Shown here: positions 40,101-49,989 of the stretch, piece by piece
Numbering within the stretch: position 1 is the stretch's first letter
Layout of the letters: each line of letters begins with the position of its first letter
NCBI RefSeq assembly: GCF_016919445.1
Contig: NZ_CP070356.1
Span: 2,140,001-2,204,000 of the forward strand
DNA length: 64,000 bases
Source of the DNA: Pseudomonas sp. PDNC002
Lineage (GTDB): Bacteria; Pseudomonadota; Gammaproteobacteria; Pseudomonadales; Pseudomonadaceae
Direction of reading: 5' to 3'
Made by a program: the position numbers and the translations under genes
Notes under the pieces: generated by a model
What the model saw: the letters and a program-made list of their open reading frames with translations, nothing else
Database searches by the model: none
Told to the model about the DNA's origin: nothing

Positions 40101-41094
40101 CCAGCGCGCGTGTCCGGTAGAACGAGTACCAGATGGCGAAGTTCTGCCGCTCATCGGTATTGCCGACGCCGGAGGTCGCCGACACGGTGACCAGTCGATA
40201 GCAGTTGTCATCGGTGGTGGTCGAGGTACACCCGGTCAGCGTGGTGTCGTACAGGTAGTAGTAGGCCGGCACTCTGGACTGGGTCTTGTCGGCACTGGTG
40301 ACCGTCGTTGTGGTGGTCGTTGTGGTGGTCGCGTTGGTGATCAGCGTGTAGCGGCTGTTTCCGCTGTTCTTCTTGCAACTGACAAAGGCATAGGTCGTCG
40401 TGGTGCTGGTGTCGACCTTGGTGACGCTACCGTCGCTTCCCGTTGTGGAGTTCGAGTCGGTAGAGCTATCCGGGGAGACTACGTTGCCTGAGGGGCAACT
40501 GCGCAAGGTCGTGCTGTTTACATAGTTGTTGGTGACCTGCGGATTACCGGTCGTGGTGTTCTGGCTGAGGACCCTCGGGCCGAAGTCGGCATCGGGGTTC
40601 TGTACGTACTGGCGCCACCCGTATACCGCGTCGGTAGAGGTAAAGCTGGCGCCCGGCGCACTCGCAGGATCGGAGTTGCGTGTGACCCAGTAAGAGCTGC
40701 TCAGGTCCGTGGTGCCCGTGCTGGTCTTGAACCCGTTGGAATAGGCCGCGGTGAACGAGGTGCTGTAGCCCGGGTTGGCACGTGAACCGTCGCTGTTGAC
40801 CTTCGTGGGAATCAGGTAGGTGACCGAAGGGTTGTAGTACATCGGGTTGAACACGGCCGCCTTGAAGCGCCGATAGGCGCCGTTGTCGCCCATGCTGTCC
40901 GGGGCGAAGGCGTAACGCATACTGCCCGAGTCATCCAGGGTGAGGATCAGGTTCGGGGCAACCGATTCGGAGAGGATCAGCGGCGACTGCGCGACGCTCA
41001 GCAGCGTGGCCTGTGCCTGTTGGGTTGCGCTGAAAAGCATCGAGCACAGCAGCAGGCTGAGCGATGCCTTGTGGGAGAAGGTCCTGGGTTTCAT
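37108..41094 (-). CDS. pilY1: Pilus tip adhesin/mechanosensor PilY1
   Basis: A 1328-residue exported protein (signal peptide cut near residues 28-30, QAQA). The N-terminal part is a von Willebrand A-like domain with a MIDAS-type LDDSGSM at 53-59 and a threonine run (NATTTTTTTT) around 260. The C-terminal half is a PQQ-like propeller, the conserved PilY1 domain, with calcium loops such as DNNSDGVAD at 997-1005 and DLNNDKTIND near 1255. An RGD motif is at 744-746. PilY1 primes pilus assembly with the minor pilins, mediates attachment and signals surface contact. The start is ATG 41094, overlapping the pilX stop; the TTG one codon earlier is rejected. Confidence 0.95.
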   Translation of the reverse strand: MKPRTFSHKASLSLLLCSMLFSATQQAQATLLSVAQSPLILSESVAPNLILTLDDSGSMRYAFAPDSMGDNGAYRRFKAAVFNPMYYNPSVTYLIPTKVNSDGSRANPGYSTSFTAAYSNGFKTSTGTTDLSSSYWVTRNSDPASAPGASFTSTDAVYGWRQYVQNPDADFGPRVLSQNTTTGNPQVTNNYVNSTTLRSCPSGNVVSPDSSTDSNSTTGSDGSVTKVDTSTTTTYAFVSCKKNSGNSRYTLITNATTTTTTTTTVTSADKTQSRVPAYYYLYDTTLTGCTSTTTDDNCYRLVTVSATSGVGNTDERQNFAIWYSFYRTRALATLSAANLAFNSLPTSIRLTWQTLNDCTTLNSSSCGTNYFRKFSDQHRGNFFTWLSGVPFVNGTSLRLAMSRAGEFLKSNDAWAYDPNPFTSSGGRGTTVQSPSYACRPSYQIMMTDGMWNGDNGTTSATLKPDQSNTTLPDSKTYSKQAPFNDATQNTLADLAFHYWATDANTNLDNDVKPLLVAPNTSDATAEYWDPRNDPATWQHLVNYTIGLGLTSALDKPGIPWNGDTYGGAGYTALKNGTAWPAASSDSANNVYDLWHTAINSRGEFFSADSPDKIVEAFRTIINRISNRTASASAPGVTASVVEDTITREVYETQFNSEDWSGNLIKYTIDSNGARTQSWDLATTLNGVQASGRTIKMFSSTGTSKLKDFTWANLSTAQQTLLNRDYDTTNSTADTKGSQRVAYIRGDQSNEGSATGQFRERGSVVGDIINSSPVLVGTPKYLAYLADAIDGATTDGTSKYAAFRTANSADGANPARRPMVYVGGNDGMLHGFDTRTGAEVFAYVPSAVIENLYKLPAKKYKGGAHQFYVDGTPVVSDVYYGDAWHTVLVGTLRAGGRSMFALDITNPDAITLLWEKSFDTSTTYANMGYTFPTPSIARLHNGKWAVVTGNGYGNQSGTDADKASLMILDVQTGDMIKELVVTGDNTKANGMSSVKLADNNSDGVADYAYAGDLQGNLWRFDLFPASARDGTGTDPFKRGTGGITDSASNANDFAVSYGGKPIYTAKDSRTTGATAQTIMAAPSLVRHPTTLGYLVIFGTGKYFETTDGNVDSTRAQSIYGIWDRKTRAQSTSAPNPALARSNLVTQTITEEAASNPFSGNTNVEGIRTVSQNSIQWYATGATDTADSSVNKWGWVLDLKIDGSSTLSGEMMINPMATRGTTLLANTLTPNADPCKEGVDSWIYGLDPYTGGRTKYSVFDLNNDKTINDSDTYGSSNNVVSGYKKPGAGGFTTNNGEIYTSPGLGSGMMYSSGPTSTGRQSWRVIPEEAR

Positions 41095-41696
41095 CAACGG
41101 TCACCGTTGTCGAAGAGTTTGGCGGTGGTCGAACGCAGGTAGGTAGCGTTGCTGGTCGCGGTGGTCGAAGCCTTGGCGTTGACCTCGTAACGGAAGGTGC
41201 CCGTCTGGTTCATCATGTTGCCGTACTCGGGGTTTTCCGCCTCGCCGGACTCCGCGCCACCTGGAGCGGGGAGGGCGTACCAAAGGATGGGCATCCTGCT
41301 GTCCGCCTGGGTGCCATCCTTGGGGTAATAGGCTCGTGAAAGGCCCGTTGTATCGAACAGCAACGAATAGGTAGCGGTGTTGTTTCGCAGCTTGAGCAGG
41401 CAGGCGTCAGGCACGGTACCCGCCGCAGCGGTCGCGCAGGTCGCGGTGGGCTCCAGGGGACGCAGGCGATTGATCATCGAGTACTCGCCGTCCCGCAGGC
41501 CCGCCTCGGCGCCGTTGGCCAGGCGTTGCTGCTCGACGAAGTTGGCCGTGATACGCGATTCCAACGCGACCTCGCGGGTGCTGGAGAGCGCCAGAAGGGT
41601 CACGAGCAGCAGGATGATCAGCGCGATGAACAGGGATGCACCGGTCTGCTTTTGCCGCGAGCCGAAAGAGTTGCTGAGGGGCTTGGCGGTCATCAT
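41094..41696 (-). CDS. pilX: Type IV pilus minor pilin PilX
   Basis: A 200-residue PilX-type protein. The N-terminus is KQTGASLFIALIILLLVTLLAL: prepilin cleavage after the Gly of QTGA gives an Ala/Ser rather than Phe at +1, as is usual for PilX, and the TM helix follows. Residues REVALESRITANFVEQQRLANGAEAGL match the PilX_N domain. It overlaps pilW (4 nt) and pilY1 (1 nt), so the operon is translationally coupled. Confidence 0.92.
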   Translation of the reverse strand: MMTAKPLSNSFGSRQKQTGASLFIALIILLLVTLLALSSTREVALESRITANFVEQQRLANGAEAGLRDGEYSMINRLRPLEPTATCATAAAGTVPDACLLKLRNNTATYSLLFDTTGLSRAYYPKDGTQADSRMPILWYALPAPGGAESGEAENPEYGNMMNQTGTFRYEVNAKASTTATSNATYLRSTTAKLFDNGDR

Positions 41697-42505
41697 GGCG
41701 TCAGGTTCCTGAGGGTGACGGTGTTCTGGCTGAACTGATAGAGCTGGTTCTTGTCGGCGTTCTTGAGGGCCGTGACTTCGGCAGCCGTGGCGCCGCTGTA
41801 GTCTTTCCAGTTCTGCAATGCGTTATCGGCAGTGCTGGCGTCGCGCACATAGTTGGAGGTGCTGCGGGTCAGGGTGATGAAGCGCACGGCGAGGACCGGT
41901 TGTGTCGAGGTGGGGCTGGCCACGTATTGGGTCACGTTGCGTGGGCTGGCGGCACTGCCTACGCCGAAGACGAAGCGCAGGTCGGCGAGCCCGCTCATCA
42001 TGATCGAGTCCTGGGTGGTGGTGCCTGTCTGACGGGTGCACACCAGGTTGTTGTTCGCGCTGTCGAACCAGATACGCTCGACGAAATTCTCCGTCGACTT
42101 GGTGTAAGGCGACGTGAAGTTGGCGGCTGTCGCCACGGCGTTGCCCTGGCAATCACGGTCGTTGCTGTCGCGCGGCTGGTAGCGAATGCATACCGAGCTG
42201 GCACTGATACGCATCACCGTCTGGCCGGCAGAGAAGTTGCAGCCTGAAAGGTTCTCCGCCTTGAACGCAGCGTCCACCGGCTCGTCGGGACGGCGGCGGT
42301 AACCAGCCTTCGCCAGTTCCTGCTGCAGGAAAATCAGCGAGTAACGCGAACCCTCCTGGTTCTCCGACTGGCTTTGCTGAAAGGTGTAGCTGCGTTTGTT
42401 GTCGATGTAGATTTGAGTTACCCCGATGATGAGGAAACTGCTGATGGCCAAGGCGACCATCAGTTCGATCATCGACAGGCCGCGCTGTTGGTATCGGTTG
42501 TTCAT
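41693..42505 (-). CDS. pilW: Type IV pilus minor pilin PilW
   Basis: A 270-residue pilin-like protein. Cleavage motif RGLSMIELMVALAISSFLIIGV, with Glu5 present in the mature form (S-M-I-E). The C-terminal domain is long, as in other PilW proteins, with four cysteines. The ATG at 42505 is preferred to the GTG at 42508 because it sits at better distance from the AGGGAC site. Nine nt separate it from pilV. Confidence 0.92.
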   Translation of the reverse strand: MNNRYQQRGLSMIELMVALAISSFLIIGVTQIYIDNKRSYTFQQSQSENQEGSRYSLIFLQQELAKAGYRRRPDEPVDAAFKAENLSGCNFSAGQTVMRISASSVCIRYQPRDSNDRDCQGNAVATAANFTSPYTKSTENFVERIWFDSANNNLVCTRQTGTTTQDSIMMSGLADLRFVFGVGSAASPRNVTQYVASPTSTQPVLAVRFITLTRSTSNYVRDASTADNALQNWKDYSGATAAEVTALKNADKNQLYQFSQNTVTLRNLTP

Positions 42506-42514
42506 CACGAGTCC

Positions 42515-43027
42515 CTAGATTTCAGTGCGCAGGCGGTAGTAACAGGTCGTGGCTGTGCTGTTGTCCATGCACTCGCCTGCCTTCACCGTCCACGCCAGCT
42601 GGATTTCCACGGCGGAGCCGTTACCGCAGCTGTTGGCGTTCAACGAGCGGCAAACGTAGAAGTCACTGGTCAACAACGAGCTGGCGCCCGGCAGCAGTTT
42701 TCCGGCTTTCTGCCCCCAGCAGGCCAGTTGTTCCGCCGGCACGTTGGTGGTGCTGCCGCAGCCGGCAGTTGGCGCGTCGGGGAAGGCGCTGTTGGCTGCC
42801 TTGTAGAAGCCCGAGCTGGCAGGCAAACCCGTGGGATTGGCGCGAATCATTTCGACGAGGTCGTTGGCCAGCGCCGCCGCGGTATTGCGCTGCACCGAAT
42901 CCTGGGTGTAGCTCACGGTGCGCCCTTGAAGAGCAACCATGCCAAGTACGCCGATGCAGACCAGCACCAGTGTGATGAGTACTTCGATCATGCTGAAGCC
43001 GCGAGTGTTCTTCATCGTGGTTCTCAT
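42515..43027 (-). CDS. pilV: Type IV pilus minor pilin PilV
   Basis: A 170-residue prepilin-like protein. Cleavage motif TRGFSMIEVLITLVLVCIGVLGMVALQ (in parts) with Phe+1 and Glu5, followed by the PilV signature ALANDLVEMIRANPTG. Six cysteines in the globular part. ATG 43027 overlaps the fimU stop (ATGA); a second ATG four codons in (43015) is also possible. Confidence 0.92.
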   Translation of the reverse strand: MRTTMKNTRGFSMIEVLITLVLVCIGVLGMVALQGRTVSYTQDSVQRNTAAALANDLVEMIRANPTGLPASSGFYKAANSAFPDAPTAGCGSTTNVPAEQLACWGQKAGKLLPGASSLLTSDFYVCRSLNANSCGNGSAVEIQLAWTVKAGECMDNSTATTCYYRLRTEI

Positions 43028-43515
43028 GAAGGGGTGCAGGAACTCAGGGTGGAGCTACCGTCCTTGCCCTGGGCGTTGATTCGAACGAAACCGCTGGCCT
43101 GCACGCTCAGCTTGTAGCCGGTGGAGGCGGAGCTGTTCACGCAGGCGATGAGGTCTGCCGCGCTGCTGGCGGTGCCGTTGGAGCGGAAGGTCAGGCTGGC
43201 CACCGATGCCGAGACCGTTACGCCGGTCGGCGGGGTGAAGGATCGCAGTACGGTGGCGGAGGCGTCGGTGCAGCTTTTGCGGACCGACCAGACGCCACTG
43301 CTGGCGCAGAGATTCATGCTCTGGTTGTTCTGCACCGCGGTGCTGCGAGCGTACTGAATCAAGCTCGCCAGTTCGTTGCTGGCAGATTGGAGACGGGAGT
43401 TGGTGATGGCGGTGCTGAAGCTGGGTAATGCGACGCTGACAAAAATTGCCACGACAAACACTACGACCATCAGCTCGATAACAGTAAACCCCGCCGATGC
43501 CTTGGGGCGCGACAT
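43024..43515 (-). CDS. fimU: Type IV pilus minor pilin FimU
   Basis: A 163-residue GspH/FimT-type pseudopilin, first gene of the minor pilin operon. Cleavage motif SAGFTVIELMVVVFVVAIFVSVALP with Phe+1 and Glu5. The region SRLQSASNELASLIQYARSTAVQNNQ is typical of the GspH family. The strong GAGGAAT site supports the ATG at 43515. FimU is thought to join the tip complex to the PilA shaft. Confidence 0.92.
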   Translation of the reverse strand: MSRPKASAGFTVIELMVVVFVVAIFVSVALPSFSTAITNSRLQSASNELASLIQYARSTAVQNNQSMNLCASSGVWSVRKSCTDASATVLRSFTPPTGVTVSASVASLTFRSNGTASSAADLIACVNSSASTGYKLSVQASGFVRINAQGKDGSSTLSSCTPS

Positions 43516-43666
43516 AGGCGCATTCCTCGCTTTTTAGATAGAGGTAATGCTGCCTTGTCTTGTGGGAAATGTCCTTTTTCTATGGATGACCGTTCGCGAT
43601 AGGGCGATGTCCGGTCATGTGCCTCGGCGATCTGTGAACCCCGTCGCTAGGCGAGTGAGAAGCCTG

Positions 43667-44179
43667 TCAGTGCGGACAGAAGCCTTCGGTAGTTCCTGAC
43701 TCTGTACGAATGCGTCCTGCCTTGTTGAAGACGATGCGGTAGCTGACCTGGCCTTCGCCGCAGAGCGTCAATGAGCCCGAGTGGAATGCGCCATTGGCCT
43801 GGATACTGTTGCCGCGTGGGGTGAAGTGAATGTACCGACGCGACGTGCTGTCGGTGCGAACGCTGACTCCCGCCAGCGGCCCGTGGGCGGCGAGCGGCGG
43901 GGTATTGGCGTTGCGGGTGCCGCGGTTGTCGCTGTCGACGAAGACTTCCCAGCCGGAGGACCAGTCCACTCCGGAGATGGCGATGCTGATCGGCTGGCCG
44001 GTATGCACCGAGGTTTCCCGGGCGAAATCGAGCGCGTTGCGCAACTCGTGGGTCGTGCTGCTGGTGCGGTGGTTGCGCAGGAGCTCCGAGAGCCCCGGAG
44101 CTGCTAGGGATAATGTGATGGCGAGAATGGCGACGGTGAGCAGCAGTTCGATAAGGCTGAGGCCCTGATCCTTGGGCAT
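43667..44179 (-). CDS. fimT: Prepilin-like protein FimT
   Basis: A 170-residue GspH-family pseudopilin. The cleavage motif is DQGLSLIELLLTVAILAITLSL, with Leu rather than Phe at +1 and Glu5 present. In some bacteria FimT binds DNA during natural transformation. It stands 151 nt upstream of fimU on the same strand with its own AAGGAG site; the gap holds no clear terminator. The C-terminus is basic with TTEGFCPH and one further cysteine. Confidence 0.88.
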   Translation of the reverse strand: MPKDQGLSLIELLLTVAILAITLSLAAPGLSELLRNHRTSSTTHELRNALDFARETSVHTGQPISIAISGVDWSSGWEVFVDSDNRGTRNANTPPLAAHGPLAGVSVRTDSTSRRYIHFTPRGNSIQANGAFHSGSLTLCGEGQVSYRIVFNKAGRIRTESGTTEGFCPH

Positions 44180-44374
44180 GGTCCGCTCCTTGTGGTTGAT
44201 TGCAGCTCGGAAGTATTGATCTGGTCAGCTGGGTTGCCTGCGGACATTCTGGATAGGGCCTGTAGGAGCGGTCCGATGCCGCACCGACTTCCGTCGTGCT
44301 CCGTCGACGGGACTTGCCCGGTATAGTGCGCGGCTGGCGATTGACCTTTGATTCTCTGCAGTGGTGGGCGTGGT

Positions 44375-45484
44375 ATGCCGGATGTGATCGTGGTGGGTGG
44401 CGGGGTAGTCGGGATGCTGACTGCCTGGACGCTGGGACAGGCCGGGGCCGAGATAGTCCTGCTGGAACGCGGCGAGACCGGGAGGGAAGCGTCCTGGGCC
44501 GGTGGCGGCATCGTTTCGCCGCTCTATCCCTGGCGCTACAGCGCGGCGGTCGCCAACCTTGCGCATTGGTCGCAGGATTTCTACCCGCAGCTGGGCGCCC
44601 GCCTGCTCGCCGACACGGGCCTCGACCCGGAAGTCCACGTCACCGGCCTCTATTGGCTCGATCTTGACGACCAGGCCGAGGCGCTGGCCTGGGCGCGTGC
44701 CCATGATCGCCCGCTCTCGGAGGTGAGCATTGCCTCCGTCCATGACGCGGTGCCGGTGCTGGGCGAGGGGTTCAGCCGGGCGGTCTACATGGCGGGCGTG
44801 GCCAATGTTCGCAATCCGCGTCTGGCCAAGTCCCTGCGCGAGGCGTTGATGCGACTGCCCAATGTGACGGTGCAGGAGCAGGTCGAGGTAACCGGCTTCC
44901 TGCGCGAGGGCGAGCGGGTGCAAGGCGTGCGCACTGCGCAGGGCGACTTCGCGGCTGACTCTGTCGTGCTGGCGGCGGGAGCCTGGAGTGGCCAACTGCT
45001 GGCGAAGCTGGGCCTGGCGTTGCCGGTCGAGCCGGTGAAGGGGCAGATGATCCTGTATCGCTGCGCTCCGGACTTCCTTTCCAGCATGGTGCTGGCCAAG
45101 GGGCGCTATGCGATTCCCCGGCGTGACGGGCACATCCTGATTGGCAGCACGCTGGAACACGCCGGCTTCGACAAGACACCGTCCGACGAAGCGCTGGCCA
45201 GCCTGCGGGCGTCAGCGGAAGAATTGATCCCCCGGTTGGCCGTCATGGAGCCCGTCAATCACTGGGCGGGATTGCGACCTGGCTCGCCGCGGGGTATTCC
45301 GTTCATTGGCGAGGTACCCGGCCATCGCGGCCTGTGGCTGAACACTGGGCATTACCGCAACGGCCTGGTGCTGGCGCCGGCGTCCTGCCAATTGCTGGCG
45401 GACCTGATGCAGCAGCGTCAGCCGATCATCGAGGCGGCGCCCTATGCGCCGGACGGCCGCCTGGTGGCGACACCGATCGTCTGA
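44375..45484 (+). CDS. thiO: FAD-dependent glycine oxidase ThiO
   Basis: A 369-residue DAO-family flavoenzyme. The FAD fold begins at once (VIVVGGGVVGMLTAWTLGQ) with ERGETGREASWAGGG and ends with LNTGHYRNGLVLAPASCQLLADL (in parts), the DAO C-terminal signature. In Pseudomonas and Bacillus this enzyme oxidises glycine to the imine needed for the thiazole of thiamine. It is on the opposite strand to the pilus genes around it, divergent from fimT and convergent with pilR. ATG 44375 gives the proper FAD-binding N-terminus. Confidence 0.88.
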   Translation: MPDVIVVGGGVVGMLTAWTLGQAGAEIVLLERGETGREASWAGGGIVSPLYPWRYSAAVANLAHWSQDFYPQLGARLLADTGLDPEVHVTGLYWLDLDDQAEALAWARAHDRPLSEVSIASVHDAVPVLGEGFSRAVYMAGVANVRNPRLAKSLREALMRLPNVTVQEQVEVTGFLREGERVQGVRTAQGDFAADSVVLAAGAWSGQLLAKLGLALPVEPVKGQMILYRCAPDFLSSMVLAKGRYAIPRRDGHILIGSTLEHAGFDKTPSDEALASLRASAEELIPRLAVMEPVNHWAGLRPGSPRGIPFIGEVPGHRGLWLNTGHYRNGLVLAPASCQLLADLMQQRQPIIEAAPYAPDGRLVATPIV

Positions 45485-45497
45485 ACGAGCCTGGGGA

Positions 45498-46841
<1,344 letters not shown>

Positions 46842-46850
46842 TGCGGATTC

Positions 46851-48440
46851 TTAGCTTTGTTTGCGCGGGTGGGCGAAGGTGATACGGAAGCAGCTGCCGC
46901 CTTCCTCGCGCGTCTTGTAGTCCAGCCGTGCCTGGTTGCTTTCGCACAGCTCCCTGGAGATGTACAGGCCCAGTCCGGTGCCCTTGCTTTCAGTGGTGAA
47001 GAACGGCTCGAACAGCTTCCCCCGCTGTTCGGCGGCGATACCGGGGCCGTCGTCGAGCACTTCCAGCACCGGCAGATCAGTCTCGCGGTCGCGGAAGAGC
47101 TTGAGCCAGACCTGGCCGACGCCATTTTTCTGAGTGCTGTACCGTAACCCATTCTGGACCAGGTTGGTCAGTACCTGGGTCAACTGATGCGGGTCCATGC
47201 GCGTCTGCACTGTGCCCTGGCCGGTTTCCACATGGATCTGCTGGCCGTTGCGCAGGCCTTCGCGCAGCTCGCCGGCGAAGCGGTGCAGCCAATACTTGAG
47301 GTCCAGGAGCTGCGGCTCGGACTGCCGCCGCCGGGACAGCTGCAGCACGTTCTCGATGACCAGGTTCATGCGCCGCGACTGGTCCTGGATGATCTGCGTC
47401 AGGCGGCGATCCGGCGGGTCGAGTTCTTCGGACTCCAGCAGCAGTTGCGCGGCGTGGCTGATCGCGCCAAGTGGATTGCGGATCTCGTGGGCGATGCCGG
47501 CGGTCAGTCGTCCCAGCGCGGCAAGCTTGAGTTGCTGCGCCTGCTGGGCGATCTGCGAGATGTCCTCGAGGAACATCAGGATATGCTGCTCGTTGCCGCG
47601 GCGCAGGGGAATGAAGCTTGGTTGAACGGTCGGGCCCGACTCCAGCAGTTGCATGCTGGGTGGACGCAGGGCTGGATTCTGCTGCCATTGCTGCAGGCTG
47701 TTGATCAGGTGCGGGCTGTGCAGCGTCAGGGATTGGCCCGCCAGCTCCTGGCCGCCCAGCAGGGCAGTTGCGCTCTGATTGGCCAGCAGGACGCGATGGC
47801 GGTCGCCCAGCACCAGAATGCCGGTGCGCATGCGCTGGAGGATCAGTGCGTTGAGCTCTTCGAGATTGGCGACGGTAGTGGCGCGTTGTTCGGCGATGTT
47901 CTCGACGATCTGCTGGCGCCGCGCCAGAGCCTGGATCAGCAGCGCGGAGGCGAAGCTGAGCGCACCCAGACCGCCAGCCTGCACGTAGTGATTGATCGCT
48001 GTGGGCTGGCTGAGGCTCAGGTAGAAGGTCAGGTAGATCAGGCCGATGGCGGCAATCGCCGCGATCAGCAGGCCGATCCGTCCGCGCAGCAGGATGTTGG
48101 CGATGGCGACGGCGATCACCATCAGGTTGCCGATTCCGCTGGGAATGCCGCCGGCGGTATAGAACAGGCCGCTGAGCAGGATTACGTCCAACGCCGCCAG
48201 GATGAATAGAGGCAGCAGTTGGCGCGGTGTGGGCATCAGTACCGCGATCAGGATGTTGATGACGAGGTAAATCCAGCAACCGACATGGAACAGGCTGGGA
48301 TGGGCCAGCTTGAGGAGGTCGTCGTCCAGGCTGCTGGAAATCAGCAGCACCAATACCAGGCCGATGGTAAGGCGATACAGGTGGTACAGGCGCAGGACGC
48401 GCAGGCCCTGTCCGGTAAGCGAGATGCCCTCAGCGGCCAC
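46851..48440 (-). CDS. pilS: Sensor histidine kinase PilS, GTG start
   Basis: A 529-residue membrane kinase with six membrane helices (about 20-185), a PAS-like linker, and the HisKA/HATPase core: H box GIAHEIRNPLGAISHAA, N box NLVQNGLRYS, G boxes DDGPGI and GTGLGLYISREL. The GTG at 48440 is chosen because it puts LRVLRLYHLYRL at the same distance from the start as I recall for PAO1 PilS; a longer frame begins at 48506 inside the upstream gene. It overlaps that gene by 11 nt. Confidence 0.93.
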   Translation of the reverse strand: MAAEGISLTGQGLRVLRLYHLYRLTIGLVLVLLISSSLDDDLLKLAHPSLFHVGCWIYLVINILIAVLMPTPRQLLPLFILAALDVILLSGLFYTAGGIPSGIGNLMVIAVAIANILLRGRIGLLIAAIAAIGLIYLTFYLSLSQPTAINHYVQAGGLGALSFASALLIQALARRQQIVENIAEQRATTVANLEELNALILQRMRTGILVLGDRHRVLLANQSATALLGGQELAGQSLTLHSPHLINSLQQWQQNPALRPPSMQLLESGPTVQPSFIPLRRGNEQHILMFLEDISQIAQQAQQLKLAALGRLTAGIAHEIRNPLGAISHAAQLLLESEELDPPDRRLTQIIQDQSRRMNLVIENVLQLSRRRQSEPQLLDLKYWLHRFAGELREGLRNGQQIHVETGQGTVQTRMDPHQLTQVLTNLVQNGLRYSTQKNGVGQVWLKLFRDRETDLPVLEVLDDGPGIAAEQRGKLFEPFFTTESKGTGLGLYISRELCESNQARLDYKTREEGGSCFRITFAHPRKQS

Positions 48441-48666
48441 GGGTGGAGCGGTCCTGCTCGAGGTGGGCGCGGCTGCAGTACCAGTTCTGTTCGTCCTGCA
48501 GCGCATCGCCCTGCGGGACGTGGACGCCGCACTGGGTGCAGCGAACCATCGGCGTGGCGCGCTCGTCGCCGGTCGCTTTCGTCGCTGGGCGCGCCGGACG
48601 GGTGGCCTTGCGCCACAGCCACCAGGCCAGGATGAAGAGGGCGATCCAGAACAGCAGTCGGGTCAT
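48430..48666 (-). CDS. PP0621 family small membrane protein with CxxC pairs
   Basis: A 78-residue protein: one N-terminal membrane helix (TRLLFWIALFILAWWLW), a basic Arg/Pro/Ala linker, and a C-terminal zinc-finger-like part with CTQCG and YCSRAH. This fits the PP0621 family, of unknown function. Its end overlaps the pilS GTG by 11 nt, so it is part of the pilSR transcript. ATG 48666 follows AGGGA. Confidence 0.85.
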   Translation of the reverse strand: MTRLLFWIALFILAWWLWRKATRPARPATKATGDERATPMVRCTQCGVHVPQGDALQDEQNWYCSRAHLEQDRSTRGR

Positions 48667-48771
48667 GGCAATCCCTGGGTGCGTAAAGAGCGGCAGTTTA
48701 TCCAAGCTGCGCGATGACGCACAGGGACTTGGTGCGAACGAGCGGTGATCGATCCCGAAAAGTCGCCCATG

Positions 48772-48803
48772 AAAAAGGGAGGCCGGAGCCTCCCTTTTTC
48801 GTC
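48772..48803. terminator. Terminator downstream of bamD
   Basis: Stem AAAAAGGGAGGC / GCCTCCCTTTTT with loop CGGA. On the minus strand it follows the bamD stop by about 17 nt. Confidence 0.88.
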
Positions 48804-48816
48804 GAACCTGTCGGAA

Positions 48817-49842
48817 TCAGTCGAAGATGCCGAAGGTCATGTAGCTGAACCACGAGCGGTCGCTGTTGCCAGCGTTGCCTTCGGACTCATGCTGTTCCTC
48901 TTGCACGTCGCTCTGGTTTTCAGGCTTGAGCTCGGAAGGGATCTGCTGCTCGGCGTCTTCGTACTGCTTGATCACGTCCTTGGATGCCTGGGTTTCCATG
49001 TGCGGAGGGGCATCGTTGGTCTCGATCAGGCCCAGGGTGGCCTTCGCCAGCCAGGAGCGGTTGTCGGCTTCATCCTCGCGCGGAACGAACTGGCCATCCT
49101 TGAGGCTGGGGTTGTCCGGGTAGTTGGCCTTCAGGGTTTCCAGGCTGGAATCGGCCAGGTCGTTCAGCCCCAGGCGCTGGTAAGCCTCGACCATGATCGC
49201 CAGGCCATCGCCGACGGCCGGGGTTTCCTGGAAGTTCTCGACCACGTAGCGGCCACGGTTGGCGGCGGCGACATAGGCCTGGCGCTTGAGGTAGTAGTGG
49301 CCGACGTGGACTTCGTAGGCGGCCAGCAGGTTGCGCAGGTAGATCATGCGCGCCTTGGCGTCCGGGGCGTAGCGGCTGTTCGGGTAGCGGCTGACCAGTT
49401 GCGCGAACTCGTTGAAGGAGTCGCGGGCGGCGCCCGGGTCACGCTTGGTCATGTCCAGCGGCAGGAAGCGCGCCAGCAGGCCGCGGTCCTGGTCGAACGA
49501 GGCCAGGCCCTTGAGATAGTAGGCGTAGTCGACGTTCGGGTGCTGCGGATGCAGGCGGATGAAGCGCTCGGCGGCGGCGCGGGCGGCTTCGGGCTCCATG
49601 TTCTTGTAGTTGGCGTAGATCAGTTCCAACTGGGCCTGCTCGGCGTAGCGACCGAACGGATAGCGGGACTCCAGCGCCTTCAGCTTGGCGACGGCGTTGG
49701 TGTAGCTCTTGTTATTGAGGTCTTCCTGGGCCTGCTGGTACAGCTGGCTTTCGCTCAGGTTCTCATCCACCTTGTCGCCCTTGGAGGAGCAGGCGGTAAC
49801 GAAGGCGAGGGTGGCGATCAGCAGCAGGTGTTTCACTTGCAT
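48817..49842 (-). CDS. bamD: Outer membrane assembly lipoprotein BamD (ComL)
   Basis: A 341-residue lipoprotein of the BAM complex that inserts outer membrane barrels. Lipobox VTAC with Cys18. The TPR region runs about 28-250 ([45 protein letters not shown], in parts). The C-terminus from about 280 is an E/Q/S-rich extension longer than in E. coli (245 residues), normal for pseudomonads as I recall. Divergent from rluD. Confidence 0.96.
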   Translation of the reverse strand: MQVKHLLLIATLAFVTACSSKGDKVDENLSESQLYQQAQEDLNNKSYTNAVAKLKALESRYPFGRYAEQAQLELIYANYKNMEPEAARAAAERFIRLHPQHPNVDYAYYLKGLASFDQDRGLLARFLPLDMTKRDPGAARDSFNEFAQLVSRYPNSRYAPDAKARMIYLRNLLAAYEVHVGHYYLKRQAYVAAANRGRYVVENFQETPAVGDGLAIMVEAYQRLGLNDLADSSLETLKANYPDNPSLKDGQFVPREDEADNRSWLAKATLGLIETNDAPPHMETQASKDVIKQYEDAEQQIPSELKPENQSDVQEEQHESEGNAGNSDRSWFSYMTFGIFD

Positions 49843-49989
49843 GGCGGCTTGCGTCCCTGGACGGTCGGCTGTCGCGGCCGCAACCGTCTGTTATGATTGG
49901 CGCCCCAGGGATACCCCTGGGACAAAGGCCCCGTATTTAACCACAGCGCGCAGCCGAACCAAAAGGCCGCGCGCCCTTCGTGTCGAGTC

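Noticed and set aside
40280..40345. Short tandem repeat as a CRISPR-like or minisatellite array
   Set aside because: It is an in-frame run of Thr codons within pilY1; no CRISPR array or cas gene is present anywhere in the window.
43590..43598. CCGTTCGCG upstream of fimU as an AlgR binding site (consensus CCGTTCGTC)
   Set aside because: Only 7 of 9 positions match and such a short GC-rich word is expected by chance; AlgR control of fimU in PAO1 makes it worth remembering but not annotating.
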